NCBI GenBank assembly: GCA_002500665.1 | Contig: DLRY01000082.1 | Coordinates: forward strand, 661-23,403 | Direction of reading: 5' to 3' | Source: Opitutia bacterium UBA7876 | Lineage (GTDB): Bacteria; Verrucomicrobiota; Verrucomicrobiia; Opitutales; Seribacteraceae | Length of the DNA stretch: 22,743 bases | Shown: positions 16,638-22,743 of the stretch, piece by piece | Numbering within the stretch: the first letter of the stretch is position 1 | Layout of the letters: every line of letters starts with the position of its first letter | Notes under the pieces: generated by a model | The model's input: the letters and a program-made list of their open reading frames with translations, nothing else | Database searches by the model: none | What the model was told of the DNA's origin: nothing | Translations under genes and position numbers: made by a program

Positions 16638-19433
16638 TCAGCCAAGTTTGGCAAGAACTTCAGCGCATCTGGGAGAAACCTCTCCCCAAGGATCGACTTG
16701 AGTCAATTCCGGAACCCATCTCCAGCTCCTCGGACATCTGACGCCGGGAGCATGCCGAACCTCAACCTTGGCCTCATCGAATTTGGAATCTTCGTTAAGG
16801 ATAACGGAAGAAACGATAAAGAGTTCGGCCAGTTCCGACTCACGCCGGCTAAGAACGGTCCAGAGGGTACTTTCCTTTGAAAGAGTAATCTCAACCTCGG
16901 CATCAAGAGACTGTCCAATCTCCTTCTTGGAACGCAGTTCCTCAAGAGCCTCGTTTACCTTGGAATCCTTAAAATCCAAGATGAGAGAGACGTCGGAATC
17001 CGACTCGAGGCTTTCTCCGAGGTCAAACGGTTCGGCCCAATCCCTCAAGACAAGCGCATCATCCGAGAGGTCCGCCCCAAAATGCCTGTAGGTCCAAGCT
17101 TCGTCGGCCGTAAAAGGAACGATGGGCCCTATGATACGGACAAGGGTTTCGAAGATCAGGTGAATCGCCGTCTGGGTTGAACGCCTGAGCGTGTCATCGG
17201 GGTGAAGGGTGTACAGACGGTCCTTGATCACGTCATGGTAGGTAGAGGACAAAACTCCGGAGCAAAACCGGTTGATGACCTGAACCGCTCGATGCAGTTC
17301 AAAGCAATCGAGGGCATGAGTAACTTCTTCCCTCATCTCATTGGTGCGGGAAAGAGCCCACAGATCTATGGCGCCCATGGATTCGAATTCGACCGAATTC
17401 GTCTCAGCGGAAAAATCAAAGAGCGTGCCAAGCTGGAATTTGATCGTATTGCGCAAGGTGCGGTAGGATCGAACGACTTGCCCGAGAATTTCTTCGGAGA
17501 GTGGAATGTCTCGCCTGAAGTCTTCCGAACATACCCACAAGCGCAAAACGTCCGCCCCGTACTTGGCGACGTATAAATCCGCGGTTTGAGGTTTGCCGTC
17601 GCTCTTGGAGATTTTTCTCCCGTCCCCATCCACAACGAAGCCATGAGTGAGGATGTGCTTGTAGGGGGCTGCGGCATCGGCAACCAAGCTTGTCCACAAC
17701 GAGCTCTGGAACCACCCCCTATGCTGGTCACTGCCCTCAAGATAGAGATCTGCGGGCCAATCCAATTCTTCCTTCAGCTTGAGGACGGCCCGATGGCTGC
17801 AACCAGAGTCAATCCATACGTCCAGGGTATCCATGCCCTTGGAGAGATACTTCCCGGCCCATCCCTCGGGAAGGTCGCATCCTTCCAGAAGACTTTCCTC
17901 GGAAAGATCAAACCATAAGTCCGTACCCGCTTTCTCGACCTTATCGGCAATCGAGCGGATCACTGACCCATCCAAAAGGGGTTCACCATCCTCCGCATAA
18001 AAAACCGGGATCGGAACGCCCCAGGAGCGTTGGCGTGATATACACCAGTCCGGCCGGGACTCAAGAAAGCCGGTTATCCTATTCCGACCCCAGTCCGGCG
18101 TGAACGCAACCTGCTTTACTTCCTCGAGGCATTTTTCCCTGAGGCCGTCTTTGTCGAGGGAAACAAACCATTGATCCATGGCCCGGAAAACTACCGGGGT
18201 CTTGCTTCGCCAACAATGTGGATATTGGTGACAGTAGTCGGTGAGGGCCAAGAGATCGCCCGTAGCCTTGAGAATTTCAAGCACCTTGTCGTTAGCCGGA
18301 CTCCCAGTCGCCTTTTCCAAAACCGAAACACCTACCAGAGATTCGGGAATTTGTCCGTCGTCAAGGTAACTGCCATGGTCATCCAAGGGACAATAAGTAT
18401 CAAGACCATGAGCCTGGCCGGTAAGGTAATCATCAAGTCCGTGACCCGGGGCCGTATGCACGCAACCAGTCCCTGAGTCCATGGTCACATAATCCGCCGG
18501 AAGAACCGGGCTTTCGCGTTTGATAAAAGGATGACTGGCAACCCAGCCCACCATTTCCTCACCCAGCCGTTCACTTCCTCTGGCCGCTTCTTCGAGCGAG
18601 CAAGCGGAAGCTACCGTTTCAGATAAGCTTTCCGCCATCCAATAGGCATTTCCATCTATTTTGAGCTCGATATATTTTTCTCTCGGGTTAACCGCAATTG
18701 CCAGATTCGCCGGAATCGTCCAAGGGGTAGTGGTCCAGATCAGGATATAACTGTTGGGCTTCCCAATTATGGGAAAGCGGACGTAAATAGAAGGGCTAAC
18801 GTGATCCTTGTACTCGATTTCGGCTTCGGCCAACGCCGTTCGGCAAGGGATCGACCAATACACGGGCTTCTTGCTTCTGTAGACGAGGCCCTTTTCCACG
18901 AAAGAGGCAAAGGTTCTGAGAATTTCAGCCTCATAGGCTCCATCCATGGTACGATACTCACTTTCCCAGTCCGCCAATACCCCAAGCCGGTGAAATTGCT
19001 CCCTCTGGGTTTCGACGTAGGAGGAGGAGAAATCCTTACACGCCCGCCTCAATTCAAGGGTATCGAATTCTTTTTTTTTCTTTCTCATTGCCTTGGCGAC
19101 CTTGTGCTCAATAGGCAATCCATGACAATCCCAACCAGGCACGTAGGGAGTCCGAAAGCCACGGGTCGATTTGTAGCGCAGGATCGTATCCTTGAGAATC
19201 TTGTTCAAGGCAGTCCCGACGTGGACATCCCCGTTGGTAAAGGGCGGGCCGTCGTGAAGGACGAAGGCCGCGCCATCATTGTTCTTCTCCTGCATGCGCT
19301 CATACAGCCCAATCTTCGTCCAATGCTTGATTCGCATCGGCTCCCTTTCCACCGCATTGGCCCGCATGGGGAAATCAGTCCGGGGAAGATTAAGCGTATC
19401 CTTGAGCTTTTCTGCTTGGTTGGGGGACGACAT
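16638..19433 (-). CDS. ileS: Isoleucyl-tRNA synthetase
   Basis: This class I synthetase charges tRNA-Ile and edits Val-tRNA-Ile in the cytoplasm. The 931-residue length is normal. The HIGH signature reads HVGT (71-74, after DGPPFTNGDV), followed by WDCHGLPIEH. The CP1 editing domain shows TTPWTIPANLAI and GTGCVHTAPGHGLDDY. The KMSKS loop reads KISKS at about residue 605. The C-terminal zinc knuckle, normally two CxxC pairs, is C900-P-R-S903 and S920-P-R-C923, so two ligands are serine. ATG 19433 has no Shine-Dalgarno; the upstream stretch is C-rich. The gene heads ileS - dksA-like - lspA. No T-box leader was seen in the 160 bases upstream. Confidence 0.97.
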   Translation of the reverse strand: MSSPNQAEKLKDTLNLPRTDFPMRANAVEREPMRIKHWTKIGLYERMQEKNNDGAAFVLHDGPPFTNGDVHVGTALNKILKDTILRYKSTRGFRTPYVPGWDCHGLPIEHKVAKAMRKKKKEFDTLELRRACKDFSSSYVETQREQFHRLGVLADWESEYRTMDGAYEAEILRTFASFVEKGLVYRSKKPVYWSIPCRTALAEAEIEYKDHVSPSIYVRFPIIGKPNSYILIWTTTPWTIPANLAIAVNPREKYIELKIDGNAYWMAESLSETVASACSLEEAARGSERLGEEMVGWVASHPFIKRESPVLPADYVTMDSGTGCVHTAPGHGLDDYLTGQAHGLDTYCPLDDHGSYLDDGQIPESLVGVSVLEKATGSPANDKVLEILKATGDLLALTDYCHQYPHCWRSKTPVVFRAMDQWFVSLDKDGLREKCLEEVKQVAFTPDWGRNRITGFLESRPDWCISRQRSWGVPIPVFYAEDGEPLLDGSVIRSIADKVEKAGTDLWFDLSEESLLEGCDLPEGWAGKYLSKGMDTLDVWIDSGCSHRAVLKLKEELDWPADLYLEGSDQHRGWFQSSLWTSLVADAAAPYKHILTHGFVVDGDGRKISKSDGKPQTADLYVAKYGADVLRLWVCSEDFRRDIPLSEEILGQVVRSYRTLRNTIKFQLGTLFDFSAETNSVEFESMGAIDLWALSRTNEMREEVTHALDCFELHRAVQVINRFCSGVLSSTYHDVIKDRLYTLHPDDTLRRSTQTAIHLIFETLVRIIGPIVPFTADEAWTYRHFGADLSDDALVLRDWAEPFDLGESLESDSDVSLILDFKDSKVNEALEELRSKKEIGQSLDAEVEITLSKESTLWTVLSRRESELAELFIVSSVILNEDSKFDEAKVEVRHAPGVRCPRSWRWVPELTQVDPWGEVSPRCAEVLAKLG

Positions 19434-19593
19434 CGGAATAAAAGGGGGGAAGGGTAGCGAAAATGGTGGAATATCCGTTCAAGTCAAGGGCTGAAAACCT
19501 AAGAGTGGTTTCTCCTTGCCTTCGCTTAACTTAAATTCACTCTTTTCGCCTTTCTACAAAGTGCATCAACTTCTTTCCAATCTCACAGAAAAA

Positions 19594-20580
19594 ATGAGCC
19601 AGTCTCCGGACCTGCTCTACTTCGCAATCCTTATGTTTGCGATTATCATTGGATTCATTCTCTTGGCCAAGGGGGGTGACTTGCTAAGTGACCACAGTGC
19701 AACCCTGGCGGAATCAATGGGTGTGCCCACGGTGGTGGTTGGTCTTACCATCGTTTCTATAGCCACCTCTGCCCCAGAACTATTCACAAGTCTAGCCGCC
19801 ATCAGGAGTAACGCGACCGGATTGATCCTAGGCAACGTGATCGGCTCCAACATAGCCAACATAGGCTTGATTATTGGCCTGGTGCTTTTCGTAAAACCCA
19901 TCGACACCCGTCGGGCAATTCCACACGGGCAAATTTTCTTCCTTTTTTTACTGACCATAGGCTTTACGGCCATTCTCCTTGCCCCGCCAGCCGGCTCGCT
20001 CTACTGGAAAACGGGAACCATCTTGCTCACCTGCATCCTCGGCTACCTTTACTTCGTCACTCTCCAAGCACTCAAGGACCGGGAAATCGTCGAGGAATCC
20101 TCCTTACGGGAAGATCCCGGAGATTCCAACTCTCCCTTGTCATCGTCCTTAATGATCCTCGTCGCCACGGCTGCCCTCTGGGCAGGCTCTGACTCTCTGG
20201 TTTTCGGGGCGGAAAACCTCGCCAAGAGGGCTGGAGTCCCGGAAGAGTTAATCGGCTTCACCCTCCTTGCCATAGGCACCAGCCTGCCAGAGTTAGCCGC
20301 ATCCGTTTCGCTTGCCAGGAAAGACCAGTTCTCGATGCTGCTTGGGAACGTAGTTGGGTCCAATCTTTTCAACATTGGTCTTGTCGCGGGAATTGCCGGT
20401 ATTCTCAGTCCCATAGGCTCGCAAACCCCCTACCCTTGGATCGACTACCTTTCCTTGGTTTTGCTTACCGGTCTGTTCTGCTTATGGCTGAGAGGGAGAA
20501 AACTAGGAAGGAAAGATGGGGTGATTCTCTTAAGCTCCTATTTTGTCCTTTCCTTGTGCACTTGGCACTGGAACGCCTAG
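19594..20580 (+). CDS. CaCA-family sodium/calcium exchanger-like membrane protein
   Basis: The protein is an inner-membrane cation antiporter of the YrbG type, probably extruding Ca2+ in exchange for Na+ or H+. With ATG 19594 it has 328 residues and about ten hydrophobic segments. A TTG at 19516 would add 26 polar residues and is rejected. The two alpha-repeats that build the ion site are clear: GLTIVSIATSAPELFTSLAA ... LGNVIGSNIANIGL in the first half and GFTLLAIGTSLPELAASVS ... LGNVVGSNLFNIGL in the second. Both retain the acidic PE residue; the first has SIATS where GTS is usual. It is divergent from ileS and convergent with tsf. Ion specificity cannot be told from sequence. Confidence 0.9.
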   Translation: MSQSPDLLYFAILMFAIIIGFILLAKGGDLLSDHSATLAESMGVPTVVVGLTIVSIATSAPELFTSLAAIRSNATGLILGNVIGSNIANIGLIIGLVLFVKPIDTRRAIPHGQIFFLFLLTIGFTAILLAPPAGSLYWKTGTILLTCILGYLYFVTLQALKDREIVEESSLREDPGDSNSPLSSSLMILVATAALWAGSDSLVFGAENLAKRAGVPEELIGFTLLAIGTSLPELAASVSLARKDQFSMLLGNVVGSNLFNIGLVAGIAGILSPIGSQTPYPWIDYLSLVLLTGLFCLWLRGRKLGRKDGVILLSSYFVLSLCTWHWNA

Positions 20581-20642
20581 GGTCTAATGCCCGACCTGTG
20601 TTTGACGGGAAAAACATCGACCACTTTTTTGCATCCTCTACT

Positions 20643-21473
20643 CTAGGAATCTTCCCCGACTTGAAGGCGGAGAAAACCTTCAATCTTGATTTCGCAACTA
20701 TTCTCACGTCCGACTGAATCCAATAGCTCTTTGATTGAATGGTCGGGTTCCTTTACGAAAGGTTGTTCAAGAAGGCAGGAGGTTGCGAAATATTTATCCA
20801 GTTTTCCCTGCACGATCTTTTCTATGGCCTGAGGTGGCTTCCCTTCCGCTTGAGCTTTGGCGATTTCACGCTCTTTGGAGACCAACTCTTCGGGTACGTC
20901 ATCCCTAGAAACGCATACCGGCGAGGTCGCGGCCACATGCATGCACAAATCCTTGGCAAGTGACAAGATCGCGGGTTCCCCCGCAGCATTCGGCGAACAA
21001 GTCCCCAACGACAACAATACGGCAACCTTTCCACCCGTGTGGACATAGGATTCCACCAAGCCGTCACCCGATACTGCAAGGCTTTGAGACCTGGATATTC
21101 TTATATTTTCACCAATCTTACCAACTTGCTCGGTTCGAGCTGATTCGAGATCAGCGTCGGGATCCTGAAGCAAAGTAGCGGCAATCTCATTGGCAAAGGA
21201 TACAAACTGCTCGTTTTTGGCGACAAAATCCGTTTCGCAATTTACCTCTACCAAAATTCCTTTGGTCCTATCATCGGAAATGCACTGCGATATTACGCCT
21301 TCCCCGGCATCTCTGCCTGCTTTCTTGGCGGCGGAAGCAACGCCTTTTTTCCGGAGGATGGAAACCGCTTCTTCAATATCTCCATTACTCTCCGTCAAGG
21401 CTCGTTTGCAGTCGATCAAGCCTGCCCCGGTTCTTTCCCGCAGGTTAAGTACTTCGTCCTTAGATATAGACAT
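20643..21473 (-). CDS. tsf: Translation elongation factor Ts
   Basis: EF-Ts is the guanine-nucleotide exchange factor for EF-Tu. With ATG 21473 the protein begins MSISKDEVLNLRERTGAGLI, the family's standard start, and has 276 residues. A TTG at 21512 would add 13 unrelated residues. The CETDFVAKNEQF motif that contacts EF-Tu is present, and the C-terminal core (KIVQGKLDKYFATSCLLEQPFVK) is canonical. It follows rpsB after 53 bases in the standard rpsB-tsf unit. No Shine-Dalgarno is visible (CATCAAATATC before ATG). Confidence 0.97.
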   Translation of the reverse strand: MSISKDEVLNLRERTGAGLIDCKRALTESNGDIEEAVSILRKKGVASAAKKAGRDAGEGVISQCISDDRTKGILVEVNCETDFVAKNEQFVSFANEIAATLLQDPDADLESARTEQVGKIGENIRISRSQSLAVSGDGLVESYVHTGGKVAVLLSLGTCSPNAAGEPAILSLAKDLCMHVAATSPVCVSRDDVPEELVSKEREIAKAQAEGKPPQAIEKIVQGKLDKYFATSCLLEQPFVKEPDHSIKELLDSVGRENSCEIKIEGFLRLQVGEDS

Positions 21474-21526
21474 GATATTTGATGATTGAGAATATAAAGT
21501 TATGAAAGGCAAAAAAGGTGGAGCGA

Positions 21527-22609
21527 TTAGGCACTGGAAGATTTATCATCGGATGAATCCCCTTCCTCCGCATTTTCAGAGACATCGCTTTCATCGGAGA
21601 CGTCTTCGGGCTCCTGCTCGGCATCCTTTTCAGTCTCCTCGGGGGGGGCAGGCTCTCCTTCTGCGGGTGCCTCTCCAGATTCTTCTTCGGCGGTCTCAGT
21701 AGCGTCTTTAGCTTCGTCGGACTCCTCGGGCGCTTTCTCGGCGACCCCAGCAACATCCTCCGCTTGTTCAGAAGCATCATCCGAGGTCTCGGGTGCCTTT
21801 TTCCTGTCATCGAAATCCATCTCATCATACCCCTCGGGCAAGGTGACCTCCGGCTCGTCTTCCTGATCAACGAAATCAGGTTCTTGGGCGACTGGGGTAA
21901 TATCCTTCCTGCGGGTAGGCGCCTCGACGCGTCGGGAAGCGCCGCTTTGGATAGCCTCCAGTATGACGTCTACGATAATGCGGATGGACTTTGTTGAATC
22001 GTCGTTCCCAGGAATCGGATGCGTCAAAAGCGAGGGATCGGAATTACTGTCGACCAAAGCCACGACGGGAATCTTGAGCCGATTGGCTTCGGCAATGGCA
22101 ATGGACTCATTGTGTGAGTCAACGACGAAAAGGGCGCTGGGCAAACCCTGCAGGTTAAGCAAGCCTTCGAAATTCCGGTGCATTCTGGACATTTGCCTCC
22201 TAATGGCGGCGCTCTCCTTGCCAGGCAACTTATCGAGACTGCCATCGTCTTCCATGCGAAGAAATTTCTTGTACTTGGCTAGGCTGTTCGAGACCGTTTC
22301 AAAATTGGTAAGCGTCCCACCCATCCAGCGATTCACGCAAAAGGGCATGTTGGTGGCAGCGGCCAACTCGCGAATAGGCTCTTGAGCCTGCCTCTTGGTA
22401 CCAACAAGCAAAACTTGTTTGCCTTGGGAAACCACTTCTTCAACCGCCACCGAAGCCTGCTCCAGCAGGTCGTAAGTCTTTTCCAAATCTATTATGGAGA
22501 TTCCATGCCGATTGTCGTAGACATAGGGCTTTGACTTGGGATTCCAACGACGAATTTGATGCCCAAAATGGACCCCGGCATCAAGGAGGTCTTTAACGGT
22601 AACGTTCAT
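21527..22609 (-). CDS. rpsB: 30S ribosomal protein S2 with long acidic C-terminal tail
   Basis: S2 is a small-subunit protein needed for late assembly and mRNA binding with S1. Residues 1-235 are a normal S2: VKDLLDAGVHFGHQIRRWNP, DNRHGISIIDLEKT, NRWMGGTLTNF, LPSALFVVDSHNE, ALVDSNSDP and the PGNDDS loop. Residues about 244-360 form an extra tail dominated by Glu, Asp, Ala and Ser, probably disordered. Usual S2 proteins end near residue 230-250. The ATG at 22609 has no Shine-Dalgarno; a GC-rich hairpin ends 15 bases upstream. tsf follows, and a tRNA gene lies upstream on the same strand. Confidence 0.97.
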   Translation of the reverse strand: MNVTVKDLLDAGVHFGHQIRRWNPKSKPYVYDNRHGISIIDLEKTYDLLEQASVAVEEVVSQGKQVLLVGTKRQAQEPIRELAAATNMPFCVNRWMGGTLTNFETVSNSLAKYKKFLRMEDDGSLDKLPGKESAAIRRQMSRMHRNFEGLLNLQGLPSALFVVDSHNESIAIAEANRLKIPVVALVDSNSDPSLLTHPIPGNDDSTKSIRIIVDVILEAIQSGASRRVEAPTRRKDITPVAQEPDFVDQEDEPEVTLPEGYDEMDFDDRKKAPETSDDASEQAEDVAGVAEKAPEESDEAKDATETAEEESGEAPAEGEPAPPEETEKDAEQEPEDVSDESDVSENAEEGDSSDDKSSSA

Positions 22610-22624
22610 GATATCTGTTCAAAG

Positions 22625-22645
22625 CCCCGTTGGTTGGAGACGGGG
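22625..22645 (-). promoter_or_regulatory. GC-rich hairpin in the rpsB leader
   Basis: On the minus strand a perfect 6-bp stem CCCCGT / ACGGGG encloses a 9-base loop. It ends 15 bases before the rpsB ATG and about 40 bases after the tRNA. Only CTTTG follows, so it is a poor terminator. It may terminate or process the tRNA transcript, or take part in rpsB regulation; S2 is known to repress its own operon in enteric bacteria through the rpsB leader. No motif match to that element was established. Confidence 0.5.
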
Positions 22646-22686
22646 AGAAATAATTTTCTTTTGGGACGGGTTGTTGATTTAGAATT

Positions 22687-22743
22687 TGGGAGCAGGGGCA
22701 GGATTTGAACCTGCGACCTTCAGGTTATGAGCCTGACGAGCTA
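22687..22743 (-). tRNA. tRNA-Met (CAU), probably initiator; 5' part outside window
   Basis: The minus strand reads the D-arm end TAGCTCGT, the anticodon stem TCAGG/CCTGA around loop CTCATAA (anticodon CAT at 22729-22727), variable AGGTC, T-stem GCAGG/CCTGC with TTCAAAT, the acceptor 3' strand CCCTGCT, base C and an encoded CCA (22689-22687). The stretch from TAGCTCGTC through CTCATAACC and AAGGTCG closely follows bacterial initiator tRNA. It lies upstream of rpsB on the same strand. The 5' half including position 1 is outside the window, so the initiator-specific 1:72 mismatch cannot be checked. Confidence 0.9.

Noticed and set aside
19516..19593. TTG start of the exchanger at 19516
   Set aside because: It adds 26 residues before the membrane segments without family support; ATG 19594 fits the usual N-terminus.
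19434..19593. T-box leader or other riboswitch upstream of ileS
   Set aside because: No T-box sequence, specifier loop or terminator/antiterminator pair could be recognised in the 160 bases.
20581..20642. Terminator between the convergent exchanger gene and tsf
   Set aside because: Short CCCG/CGGG and GGTC/GACC pairings exist, but none is followed by a T-run in a proper position on either strand.
21474..21512. TTG start of tsf at 21512
   Set aside because: EF-Ts normally begins at MSIS..., which is encoded at ATG 21473.

Overview
The window looks like a chromosomal segment of a member of the Verrucomicrobiota, most likely an Opitutae/Puniceicoccales-type lineage. This is inferred from gene content, not from a marker phylogeny. 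The indicators are a TIGR02597-type exported protein, a DksA/TraR-like protein with a long lysine/alanine-rich N-terminus and a degenerate zinc finger, large exported proteins built from autotransporter-type and InlB-type repeats, an LPS pathway (kdsB plus an LptF/LptG permease) showing a diderm envelope, and start sites almost without Shine-Dalgarno sequences.

Region 1 (1-10,596) is an accessory surface-protein block. A truncated minus-strand gene (1-1979) encodes an exported protein with autotransporter-associated beta-strand repeats. Divergent from it across a 650-base gap is a roughly 1,790-residue exported protein (2629-8022) with a signal peptide, an N-terminal module shared with the first gene, 17 divergent InlB-B-like repeats, a cupredoxin-like domain inserted into repeat 11, and a Trp/aromatic-rich C-terminal domain. 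After about 600 bases with no credible gene comes a minus-strand TIGR02597-type exported protein (8632-10596) interrupted by two Gly-rich insertions. A near-identical 33-bp element lies upstream of both the giant gene and the TIGR02597 gene, in the same orientation relative to each. This suggests a shared promoter or operator for exported proteins and is the most novel signal in the window.

Region 2 (10,743-22,743) is housekeeping. The minus-strand pair kdsB then lptF/G-like serves lipopolysaccharide synthesis and export. Divergent trpB-yicC (overlapping ATGA) is driven from a good sigma70-like promoter. A convergent minus-strand operon ileS - dksA/traR-like - lspA follows. Next are a plus-strand CaCA-family cation exchanger, the minus-strand pair rpsB-tsf preceded by a GC-rich hairpin, and at the right edge the 3' part of a tRNA-Met(CAU) that resembles initiator tRNA.

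Oddities in the housekeeping half are the loss of zinc-ligand cysteines in two neighbouring genes (ileS C-terminus and the DksA-like protein), a 117-residue acidic tail on S2, and 12 of 13 assigned starts without a canonical Shine-Dalgarno. No CRISPR array, intact insertion sequence or phage genes were seen.
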